Positions 1-14,570 of a DNA stretch of 64,000 nt are shown piece by piece. Under the pieces are notes generated by a model that made no database searches, was not told the origin of the DNA, and saw only the letters and a program-made list of their open reading frames with translations. The stretch comes from Symmetrospora coprosmae (taxonomy: Eukaryota; Basidiomycota; Cystobasidiomycetes; Symmetrosporaceae): NCBI GenBank assembly GCA_008802785.1, contig VUYT01000007.1:558001-622000 (forward strand). The letters are read 5' to 3'. The translations under genes and the position numbers were made by a program. The stretch's first letter is position 1. The number at the start of each line of letters is the position of its first letter.

Positions 1-1393
1 AACCACCAGCCAGTCGCGTTCAAGGTGAAGACGACGGCGCCAAAGAGCTTCTGCGTCAGGCCAAACAGCGGGCGCATCGAGCCAGGGGAGCGCGTAGAGG
101 TCCAAGGTGGGTGCGATGCGCGAGCGAGAGCGAGAGCGAGAGCGGCTTGACGGGTGCACACTCACTGACTCACTCCTGCCATGCTGCATTCTCCCTTCAT
201 CGTCCCGCTGGTACCTGCTGGTCGCTGTCCGCCAACCGCCCTCGTCTCGCCGTGCCTGGTGGGGCTGCTCGCGCCTCGTCGTGACCACTGCCGCCCCGCC
301 CGCAGTCCTCCTGCAGCCCATGAAGGAGGAGCCCGTCCCCGGAGCAAAGTGCAGAGACAAGTTCCTTGTCCAATCTGCCATCATCACCCCCGACCGCGAG
401 CACACTACCTTGCAGGAGCTCGTGAGTCGTGCCAGACCGCGCGTCCCGGGCTGCCCTCTCTCTGACGGACGTGTTTGGCTTGACTTGCCCTCATGCAGTG
501 GGCCGCTGTCGAGGCCGAGGCGAAACAGGGCAAAGAGGGCGCCGTCCACGAGCAAAAGATCCGATGTGCATACCTGCCGCCGCTGGATGGCAGCGGGACG
601 CTCGCTAGCCTCTCTGAGGAGACGAGCAACGACCTCACGGGCAACGACAGCAGGCTCAACACGGCCGACGACTCGCACACAAACCTCATTGCCGGCTCGA
701 GCTTCACCAATGGCGGCACCCCCACCACGTCGCGCTTCACGGACGGCAGCGGCGACAACAGCGGGCTGCGCACCGCCCCTTCGTCCGCGTTCGCCACGGA
801 AAAGACGCCCAGCGCGCACTCTGGCTTTGCCACGATGACCGACACGGACAACACGGCGAGCCCGGCAATGACGGACGCAAAGAGCTCGCCTGTCGCGACG
901 ACCGTTGAGAAGCTGCAGTCGGTCGGCGTGCCCACAAACACCGCCGAGCTCAAGACGGCCGCCTCGAACGCCGCGGCGACCGTGTCGAGCGCAGCCTCCA
1001 ACGCCACCGCGAGCGTCTCGAATGCTGCTTCGAGCGCGGCGACCTCGCTCGGCCTGGCGGGAACAGACACGACCTCCCGCAGCGTGCCGAGCGACGTTGC
1101 TGCGCTTCAGGCGGAACTCGTCAATGCGCGCGCCGAGATCAAGCGCCTCCAAGCGCTCGTCAGCAGCAACGAAGGCCTCCGGCAGAGGAACGTCGGGGAC
1201 AAGGCACCCATCGCGGGCACGCACATGCAGACGGCAACTGTCACGCAGGAGGGCATCCCGCTCCAGATGGTCGGCGCTATCGCAGCTGGCGTCTTCGTCT
1301 TCACCTGGTGCGTGCTATACGAGCCGCGGGGACTCTCATCGCCTGAGCTGATGGATTGCTTCTTCCGTTGCCCCTCACAGGCTGTTCTTCTGA
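1..1393 (+). CDS. SCS2: VAP/Scs2-family ER membrane contact protein (5' end outside window)
   Basis: This is the 3' part of a VAMP-associated protein, an ER tail-anchored adaptor that binds FFAT-motif proteins at membrane contact sites. Frame 1 opens inside the MSP beta-sandwich ([20 protein letters not shown], then [14 protein letters not shown]). Exons read 1-106, 306-421, 499-1307 and 1381-1393. Exon 2 carries the second half of the MSP domain ([10 protein letters not shown], then [11 protein letters not shown]). Exon 3 holds a long Ser/Thr/Ala-rich linker, a short coiled coil ([20 protein letters not shown]) and a C-terminal hydrophobic anchor ([14 protein letters not shown]). The last exon is only 13 nt and encodes the end of the anchor, LFF-stop. 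The start codon and most of the MSP N-terminus lie upstream. The family call is firm; the gene symbol is by analogy with yeast. Confidence 0.88.
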
Positions 1394-1825
1394 CGAGGCA
1401 CAGCCCTCGCAGTGAAGGAGCTTGTCCCCGGCGTCCGCGCTCTGATACACGGTGCTGTGGCCAAGGCTGAAAATGACGAAAGTCGCGCATCGCCTGCTTT
1501 CTAGACAGCTTCCTATCCCTTCGTCTCATCTTCCGTAGCTAGTGTCAGTCTCGAGGTTCTGGGAGCCGACACGCCTGTCTGTACTGTGCTACCTTCACGT
1601 ATACGTATAACGGGCAATGCTGTAATCTGTGCGCATGAGCAGCTTCCTATCGTCTTGCATCAGTTGCTACGCGCCGTCAACGAATCGCAAGTGTCGCTCG
1701 GTGGCGTGCTCGAAGTGTGCCGCGCATGAGTGTGGGGATCTCGGGCTTTGCTTTGTCTGCACCACCGCATCAACAAAATCGCCATCAAGTCCACTTCCAG
1801 AGCTTGTCTACGCCGCCTCTCCACC
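1394..1825. other. intergenic region, no gene seen
   Basis: This holds the 3' flank of the VAP gene and the 5' flank of the rhodanese gene. An in-frame upstream ATG at 1730 would add about 32 residues to the rhodanese protein; I prefer the ATG at 1826. I see no repeat or RNA gene. Confidence 0.6.
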
Positions 1826-2689
1826 ATGCCGAGCTATTCGTACGCGAATCACGAGAAAGTGGCAGACATCGTCCGGAACGGCGTGCCAGGAAAGGACTGT
1901 TCGTCGCACGCGCTATAGACCGCCTGGAAGGTCTCGCAATGGAGGAAGGCTGAATCGCGCGCAGACCTTGTCGTTGACGTGCGCGACAGCGACTTTCGCG
2001 GAGGCAACATCACTGGAGCGCGCAATTATCCGTCTCAGGCGTTTCAGTGAGGCGGACATGGCCATATGCGAGCGGGAAGGATGCGCTAAGCTGACATCTC
2101 CTCTTTCCCCGCCTCTCTCGCCTTTCCTCGCACGCAGCGACACGATAGAGGACTTGATCGCAGAGACGCGCGACGTCCCAAAGGTCATCTTCCACTGCGC
2201 GCTGTCCCGTAAGCTCTATTCGCGCGGCTTAAGGCCAGGCCTCCCACGACTGATCCGCTCTCGTCCGCAGAGGAGCGAGGACCCAAGATGGCGCGCGTGT
2301 ACGCAGAGGAGATGGAAAGGCGAGGCGCGAGGGAGCAGGTTGCGCGCGAGAAGAAGGAGTTGGAGACTGCAAATGCGGACGCGACAGGGGCGAGCTCGAA
2401 GAATGAGGTTGCCACCGACAAGCCGGCGGAACAGGAAGTGCTGGTCCTTCAGGGAGGCTTCACGCGGTGGTGAGCGACGACCTCTGACCATGTTTCCGTC
2501 ACTTGGCTAACGGTGCGGCTGCTCTGACTTAACATGCAGGCAGGAGAAGTATCGCGTTGGTGGCATTTCCGGCAAGCACGCGCGCGCGCGCTCTCGGCTG
2601 ACACCTTTCGGTTCGCGATATCCATACAGAACGAACCGAAGCTCGTCGAGAAGTGGAGCGCGTCTGTATGGGGCACTTCGTATCTGTAG
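1826..2689 (+). CDS. Cdc25-like rhodanese-domain phosphatase/arsenate reductase (Ibp1/Arr2 type)
   Basis: This is a small single-domain rhodanese protein of the fungal Ibp1/Ych1/Arr2 group, whose members have phosphatase or arsenate-reductase activity. Six exons (1826-1898, 1965-2046, 2138-2208, 2271-2469, 2540-2555, 2630-2689) sum to 501 nt, or 166 aa. Splicing restores the family signature KDYLVVDVRDSDFRGGNI and then TGARNYPSQAF. The active-site strand VIFHCALSQERGP contains the catalytic Cys of the CX5R loop. The C-terminal GGFTRWQEKYR matches the end of the rhodanese fold. Exon 5 is only 16 nt, and its intron uses a gttggt donor. An in-frame upstream ATG at 1730 could encode a mitochondrial leader. 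Whether the substrate is phosphotyrosine or arsenate cannot be told from sequence. Confidence 0.83.
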
Positions 2690-2852
2690 AACGCGCGCGA
2701 TGGACGCTCTGAGCGGGCGAACAACCGGAGCTCCGGACCTCCGCTTATTCTCCTCCGCGTCGGATTGGTCTGACTAACATCTGACAAAAGCCTTCTCTTT
2801 CCCAACCTCGTCACGCCGGTGCTCGCCATGTCTGTCTCTGTCTTTCACCAAC

Positions 2853-4783
2853 ATGCAGCCCAACATGACGGTCTTTGATGACAAGGCCTTCCAGGCCACC
2901 GTCAAGTCTGCCAAAGAGCGATGGGAGCTGCCGACCGTCTGCATCTCCCTCTCCGCGCACGCGGAATCTAGCGTGACCAGATGGTTTGGCTGTCCGTCGT
3001 CTGGCCCTGCCGACAAAGACTCGATTATCCCAATGGCCAGCAACACCAAGTTCTTCACCGCAGTCGGGCTCGCAATCCTCGTCGAAGAAGGCAAGCTGAA
3101 GTGGACGGACCGCATCACGGACCTTGTCGCGGGCCTGAAGCTCGTTGATGAAGAGACTACCCGCGTTCTGACGCTCGAGGATATTCTGTCGCACAGGAGC
3201 GGAATGCCATCGTTGGTGCTCTGTTGAATTTGAGAGACCCATGACGCGCCGACTACTTACCCTCCCGCGTTCTGCTCAGATGCATAGAAGCCGAATCCTC
3301 CAGAGAGCTATGGGTTTCCGATGCAGTGGAAGTGGTCAATGCCGTCAGGCCTACGGAGCCCGCGCTCAAGGTATACCAGTACAATAACGCCTGCTGGGAC
3401 CTCGCAGGACACATCATCTCCAAGCTCAGCGGACAGCCGTACGCGGACTTTATCGAGCAGCGCATCCTCAAGCCTCTCGGAGTGCTCAGCAGCTCGCACG
3501 GTACGCCAGAGCATCCAGAAAAGCAGGTCAGCGCTGCAGTGGCCATTCCCGGGCACGGTAGCCAGGACATCGAGGCCTTGTGTCTCACGAGAGAGACCTT
3601 GTGCGCTCCCGGTGGAGGCCTGCTGAGCACGCCGGATGACATGTCTATCTGGCTGCGATACTTGACGCGGCTGTACAACGACAAGCTGTCAGCAGACGAC
3701 CCGCGCATCATCAAGACTTCGACACTGAAGGAGATGCTCCGGAGCCGCTCGCTCGCTGGACACCAGATTGGCGGCGTCCCGACTCAGCCCGGCGAATCCC
3801 TCTTCAAGGAGATGTCAGTGCCCACGTACGCGCTGGGCCAGTACCGTGCCCATTACAGAGGCATGGATATGGTATACCACTGGGGTAAGTCGGTAGGCTC
3901 GTATCAGGCAGGCTTGGTTCGGCAAGAGCCGTGCTGACTGTCTTCTGCGATAAGGCCACATCACTGGAGGAGGCTCCGTCACGCTCTGGCTGCCTGAGGA
4001 GAACTTCTCTCTGATGGTCTGGTCCAATGTCGCCAATGCTGCATGCGGCGCGGCCCCCGCCATTGCACTCATGGCTCTCGATGCCCACTTCGGCTTCGAG
4101 GCCGTAGGCTGGACCGAGAGGTACGTGACTCGCCATCAGATTGCGTTCCCTGCCGGCTGTCACTGACAACATTGCTGCGATACGCCTCCAGGTTCTGGAC
4201 GCTGCCAAGTGGGAGGCCGGACGTTCCTATGCCGTCCAAAGACTCCAAGCCCGACCTCTCTGCTCTGGATCGATACACTGGCACATTCTGGGCGCCTGCC
4301 TACGGTCAGCTACACATCTTCAGACCCAACGCCCATCCAGCCGATCTGCCACAGAGTGCAGCGCTCAAGCTAGGCCTAATCAAGAAGGCTAGGGTATTCG
4401 GTCCCGCGACCGAAAGACAGCCAGATCTGCTGGCAGTCTACGAGAACAGTCCCTTTGTCATTGGCTACGTTGTGATGTACGCCGTGGGATCAAGCACCTT
4501 CTGGTCTCAGTACAACGAAGTGGCGGATCTGAGTCGCGTCTCGACCGCCGAGACGGACGATGTGGTTGCTATGCCTCACTCGGTGAGTTAGTTGGGTCAT
4601 ATCGGATAGAGATCTACGCTGATCGAGTTGGTGCCCGCCGCAATGCTTCCCACCCGACAGGTCAAGACCTTCGAGGCTGTCGGCGTGGACACCTGGGAGT
4701 TTGCGAGGATGTGGCAGGAAACGCAGCTGGAGAAGGGCAAAGGGAGCGCCACATTCAAGCGTATCAGCGGAAATGTGGCTTAG
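2853..4783 (+). CDS. class C beta-lactamase-like serine hydrolase, copy A of tandem triplet
   Basis: This is a serine beta-lactamase/penicillin-binding-protein-fold hydrolase of the fungal esterase/transesterase type. Five exons (2853-3211, 3280-3884, 3955-4120, 4192-4582, 4661-4783) sum to 1644 nt, or 547 aa. The nucleophile motif SxxK is visible as ASNTKFFTA (Ser63, Lys66). The YxN motif is YQYNNA, and the third motif HxG is YHWG, whose Gly codon is split by intron 2. The C-terminal part (TGTFWAPAYGQLHIFRP) resembles the beta-barrel domain that follows the catalytic domain in many family members. I see no signal peptide or membrane segment, so a cytosolic location is inferred. All three catalytic motifs are intact. 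The substrate is unknown; secondary-metabolite esters or lactams are typical of the family. An alternative start is Met5. Confidence 0.85.
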
Positions 4784-5063
4784 GAGAAACAGGATGTCGA
4801 TAGCCATTGCGAGGCCGACGTTCTGCGCCGGCGAGATTTGCGTCTGTGCGGAGTACAGGCCGCATCTTTGTTTGTGTGCAGCGCGCACTTTGCTCGGCGG
4901 AACAGCCTCGATGCTCGTAACGCGTTGCGACGCACAGTCAGGCGAGGATAAGAAACCCGTCCTCTGTCCGTCCCGTCCGCCGCCTCCGTCAATTCCGTCG
5001 CGCCGCATCCGCTTGTCACCAGCCAAACTGCTCGCGCCTTGGCTCTGCACAACTCAGACTACT

Positions 5064-6865
5064 ATGTCGATCTTCGACGACGCCGCTTTTCTTGAACAGG
5101 TTGACACCGCTCGAAAACGCTGGGCTCTCGCGACCGTGTGCATCTCCGTCTGCGTGGACGCGGACCGCAGTGCGACGAAGTGGTTCGGGATCCCATCCTC
5201 CGGCGTTCCTGACGAGGAGTCTATCGTCTGCATCGCCAGCAATACCAAATTCTTCACTGCCGTCGGACTGGCGATTCTGGTCGAAGAGGGGAAGCTGCGC
5301 TGGACCGACCGCCTTGTGGACCTCGTCCGCGATTTGCAGTTTGTTGACGAGGAGACTGCTGCGATCCTCACCCTTGAGGATGCCCTGTCTCATAGAAGCG
5401 GGTTACCCTCGTCAGTCCTTGGTCCCGATGCATGCCAGCGAAGTCAGCTCACAGGGTCGCATGCCCGCAGAAGCCCGGAAGCCGACTCGAGCCAAATTCT
5501 GACGATACCCGACGCTTTTGAGCTGGTCGGCGGGGTGAGACCCACGCAGCCAGCCCTCAAGGTATATCAGTATAACAATGCGTGCTGGTACCTAGCTGGG
5601 CACATCATCGCCCAGATCAGCGGACGACCATATGCCGATTTCATAGAGCAACGCATCTTGAGGCCCCTCAGAATGACCAACAGCTCGTATGGCACACCTG
5701 CGCGGGCAGAAAAGCTTGTCAGTGCCGCTGTTGCCATCCCAGGCTTTGGCAGCCAAGATATCGAGCACGCCTCCGTAGGCCTGAGCAGGGACAGCATCTC
5801 CGCGCCGGGCGGTCGCCTGCTTAGCACGCCAGCAGACATGTCGATCTGGCTTCGATACCTGACTCGCCTGTACAATGGCACCTTGACAGAAACCGACCCT
5901 CGCATCATCGCGTCATCAACGCTGAAGGAGATGCTGCGAAGTCGAGCACTGGGCGGTCACCAGATCGGAGGTGTTCCTACGAAGCCTGGCGAATCGCTAT
6001 TCAAGGAGATGTCGGTACCGACGTATGCGCTGGGGCAGTATCGGTGCCAATACCGAGGCCTGGATATGATCCACCACTGGGGTGAGGCTCATTGCGGGTA
6101 AGATATCTGCAGCGTTGCTGAGCTAGTGCTCATCGGACAGGTCGATGCCCTGGAGCCGGCTCCGTCATTCTCTGGATCCCGGAAAAGTACTACTCGCTCA
6201 TTGTCTGGGCCAACGTGGACAGTGCCGCATCTGGCGCAGCTCCTGCGATTGCGCTACTGGCCTTAGATGCTCACTTCGGCTTTGATGCGGTAGACTGGGT
6301 CGAGCGGTGTGTGCTTCACTGCTGAATAGGTTTCTCGCTGGCTTCAGCTAAAGGCCGGACAAAGCTGCTCTCGGTCGCCACGCCGGCACCTTCCACGCGC
6401 CTGCGTACGGAGAGCTACACATCTTCAGGCCGAACGCCGATCCGGCCGGTCTACCGAAAGAGGCAGCGCACAAGCTCGACCTGTTCAAGAGGGCCAAGAC
6501 GTTCGGTCCATCGCGCGACAGACAGCCGGATCTACTGGCAGTGTATGCGCACGATCCATTCCTTTTCGCATACGTTGCAATGCATGCTGTGGGACCGACG
6601 ACCTTCTGGAGTCAGTGCGTCGAGGTGGCGGACCTGAGTCGCATCTCGACCGCCATGTCTGATGAGGTCGTGGCCGTGCCTGGATCTGTAAGTCTGCCGC
6701 TTGCATTTGACTCGAAAGCGGACTGAGCCGTCTGGGCTTGCTCTTCTGCAGGTCAAGACGTTCGAAGTTGTTGACGAGGACACCTGGGAACTGTCTCAGA
6801 TATGGCAGGAAGATCGACTAGAAGAGGGCAAAGGCAATGCCACGTTCAAGCGTGTCATGCCATAG
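5064..6865 (+). CDS. class C beta-lactamase-like serine hydrolase, copy B of tandem triplet
   Basis: This is a paralogue of the preceding gene, only 280 bp downstream of its stop. Exons 5064-5410, 5471-6081, 6141-6306, 6354-6687 and 6752-6865 sum to 1572 nt (523 aa). The catalytic motifs are intact: IASNTKFF (Ser59, Lys62), YQYNNA and HHWG. The start was chosen because MSIFDDAAFLEQ aligns with the N-termini of copies A and C; the frame stays open upstream into copy A but without homology. Intron 1 (60 nt) is in frame and free of stops, so its retention would add 20 residues. Exon 4 is 57 nt shorter than in copy A and lacks the segment aligned to FWTLPSGRPDVP; its acceptor is a non-standard aag. 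The paralogue assignment is firm and the exon-4 acceptor is inferred. Confidence 0.82.
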
Positions 6866-7128
6866 GGGAAGCTTTCCGAAATCTATAGGTCGGCTCAGCG
6901 CACGTCACAGCTCAACAGGGAGGGAGCTTGGTGCCCTTCCCCTGTGTCCTCTTCGCACCGCATATTCGCCGATTGTGGAATGCCATCCTTTGGTCGTGTA
7001 TGCTCGCTCGCGTCGGGGCTGTCCGTCAACTCCGTTGAACCGGATCGCCTCCAGCTGCTGACGGCGCCGACCACAATGGCAGAGAAGGACGCACTGCTCT
7101 TGCATCTACACCAATCGAGGAACTCGAC

Positions 7129-9056
7129 ATGTCGCTCTTCGAGAGTGCTGCATTCCTTGAGAAGCTGGACGCTGCTCAGAAGCGATGGGCGCTCCCGACC
7201 GTCTGTGTGAGCTACTCCGCTTCATCCGACACTGGCTCTGCCCAAACAAGATGGTTCGGGACTCCCTCGTCTGGTACTCCTGGTGAAGACTCTGTCATCT
7301 CCGTTGCCAGCAACACCAAGTTCTTCACTGCGGTTGGCCTGGCTATCCTCGTCGAGGAGGGCAAGCTGAAATGGACCGACCGCCTCGCCGACTTGCTGCC
7401 GGATCTCGGCCTACAGGATGCCCGAGCCAATCAAGTGTTGACGCTTGAGGATATCTTATCGCACAAGTCTGGCATCCCCGGGTGAGTCTTGCGAGACAAT
7501 GCAGCGTGAAGGGAGTGCGAGGCTGATAAGGCGACCTCTCCCGCATCCGCTTAGACATTTCGAAGCCGAGTTTGGACGCTCGCCAGTTCTGTCGGACATC
7601 GTCGAGATCTTGAACGCTATGCGCTCGACAGAGCCCGCGCTCAAGACCTATCAGTACAACAACGCCTTCTTCAGCCTGGCGGGGCACCTGATCGCCCAGA
7701 TCAGCTGACAAAGCTACGCCAGCTTCATCGAGACCCGGATCTTGAAACCTCTCGGTATGATCGACAGCTCGTTCGGAATTGCTGTGCATTCCGACGAGAT
7801 CGTCCGTCCTGCCATCGCTGTGGCGGGTCTCGGCAGCCAGGATATCGAGTATGCCTTCCACCAGCTCGAAAGAGACAACATCGGTCTTCCTGGCGGTGGT
7901 CTTCTGAGTACCCCGCGCGACATGTCGATATGGCTCCGATATGTGACCCGCTTGTACAGGGACGAGTTGGGCAAACATGGCCCCCGCATCATTGAGAGTG
8001 CGACGCTCAGAGACATGATGCGCGGCCGCTCTCTTGCCGGGCACCAGATCGGCGGCGTGCCTGTACGGCCGGGACAGGCGCTCTGCAAGGAGTTCTCGGT
8101 GCCCTCCTACGCGCTTGGGCAGTATCGTTGCCACTACCGAGGGAGGGACATGCTTTATCATTGGGGTGAGCGCCGCGACGAACCTCCTCTGTTGTGGATA
8201 CTTGCTGACTCTCATCGCAGGTGCTGGTCCTGGTGCTGCGTCTGTGGTACTCTGGATGCCGGACGAAGGCTTCTCGCTCACCGTGTGGTCCAACGTCGAG
8301 AGTGCCGCATATGGAGCGATGCCCGCCATCGCCCTGCTGGCTATGGATAGCCATTTCGGGTCAAGCGACGTAGACTGGGCAGATTTGTGAGCTAAACTCC
8401 TCCCACCAACACAGCGCGAGTAGGCATCTGACACGCCTCCTCGCTTGCAATGTAGCTTCTGGAACCTTCCCACTGGCAGAAACGACATCGCCAGCATCCC
8501 TCAAGGGGATTTTTCACCCGATGCCGAGCACCTCAACTCGATGACTGGCACGTTTCACTCGCCTGCATTCGGCAAGCTGCACATCGTCCGTCCCGGCAGT
8601 GATACGGATACGTCCGGGCTCCCGAAAGATGTCATCCGCAAGCTGGGCCTCATCGCCAGGGCCAAGATGTTCGGTTCCGCCGATGCCAGGAAGCCAGACC
8701 TGCTCGCCGTTTATGAGAACGACCCTCTGTTCGTCGACTACCTTGCGATGTTTGCGACGAGCTCCACAACCTTCTGGGCTCTCGGGCACCTCCTTGTAGA
8801 TCCCGCTCGTATGCCGGCAGCACAGTCGAAAGCGGCCGTCGCAATTCCGGCTTCCGTGAGGCACTTGCGGCTCAAGGATACCGCCAGGAAAGCCGACTGA
8901 CGAGTCTTGCGTTGCCATGGGCAGGCCGTCTTCAAAGGTGCGGACGAGTCCACTTTCGAGCTCGTCGGGACCGGCACGCTCGAGTACCGCAAAGGCTGGG
9001 AGGACCAGCAACTGGTGGAGGGCAAGGGCGAAGCGACCTTCCAGCGAGTCCGATAG
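7129..9056 (+). CDS. class C beta-lactamase-like serine hydrolase, copy C, interrupted by in-frame TGA
   Basis: This is the third tandem paralogue. Exons 7129-7481, 7555-8165, 8221-8386, 8456-8855 and 8925-9056 sum to 1662 nt (554 codons including the final stop), with all four intron positions shared with copies A and B. SxxK (VASNTKFF, Ser61/Lys64), YQYNNA and YHWG are all encoded. Codon 169 is TGA (7706-7708), where A and B have GGA for the Gly of an LSG/ISG motif, so the plain product would stop at 168 aa before the HWG motif. Downstream, about 385 codons and every splice site remain intact. Possible readings are a recent pseudogene, a sequencing error, stop readthrough, or removal of a 69-nt in-frame intron-like segment (7654-7722), which would also delete the YNN motif. 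Confidence 0.75.
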
Positions 9057-9433
9057 GTCGGGCTTAGCGTGGGTCACAGCCTGATGGGAGGGAGCGTGGT
9101 GCCCTTTCCTTGTCTCCTCTTCGGCTTGTGCGCTTTTGTCGGCTTCACCTTGCAGCTACGCGCTGCCAGCACGGATACGAGCTTGACGCTGTAACGCTAG
9201 GTGTTGCCCCTTGCTGCACCTTTGGCGTGCGCTTGCATCCACCTTGCTGTCTTGTCTTGTGGAAGAGCCAACCCAACGGCCCGCTGCTGGCCCGCCGACG
9301 CGCCTCGGTGCACGCGTAGAGCCTCCCTCTGACCCGCTCCCACCGCAGCAATAGAGCGAACAGCGATGAGGAGCAGCAGCCATAGCGCACATCCATAGCA
9401 TAGCACACACGTATAGCTGCTCCATCCACCACC
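9057..9433. other. intergenic region, SMC3 5' flank
   Basis: This 377-bp gap lies between hydrolase copy C and SMC3. Pyrimidine-rich and GC-rich stretches are present, but I can support no gene, repeat or TATA-like element. Confidence 0.5.
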
Positions 9434-14088
<4,655 letters not shown>

Positions 14089-14570
14089 GCGCGATCCCGG
14101 GCACGAGGTGCAGTGAGGCCTCTGGCGCACAAGGTGGACCATGGTTGCAATCGGGGCCACCCACAGCCTCGAAGTCGAGCTCGTGCATGGAGTGACAAAG
14201 AGATGTTGTGTGTATCTCGATAGTTGCGCGCAACTCCGAGTCGGGTGGAGCCTTCTAGAAGAAGATGACTCGTTCGCCTTGTCCGTGTCCATGATTGCTG
14301 AGTCAGTCCCTCGTGCCGGGCAGTGCCGCGCCGACCTTGAGTCGACCCATTTGCGCGTGAATAGGCCAGCCAGCCAGCTGCAGATGATGCTGTACTCATT
14401 CAGCATCGGACAATCTGTGCAGTCGTACATCGACGTCTAGACCAGATCCCTCGAGCGGCTCTCCGTTTGCTCCCCTCCCGCCAACTCAGAGCAGGTGAAA
14501 GCTCTACATCTCAGCTCACCTCTGCGCGCACACACCCCCACCCCCACGCACACACACAGACATACAATCT
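14089..14570. other. intergenic region upstream of the C2H2 gene
   Basis: This 482-bp gap between SMC3 and the zinc-finger gene ends in a CA-rich stretch (around 14,530-14,570). An open plus-strand frame of 99 codons at 14,141-14,440 has no recognisable domain and I treat it as chance. Confidence 0.5.

Noticed and set aside
4701-6101. Long open frame starting inside hydrolase copy A and running into copy B
   Set aside because: The first 121 codons lie in the 3' end of copy A and the intergenic gap and have no family similarity. MSIFDDAAFLEQ at 5064 aligns with the true N-termini.
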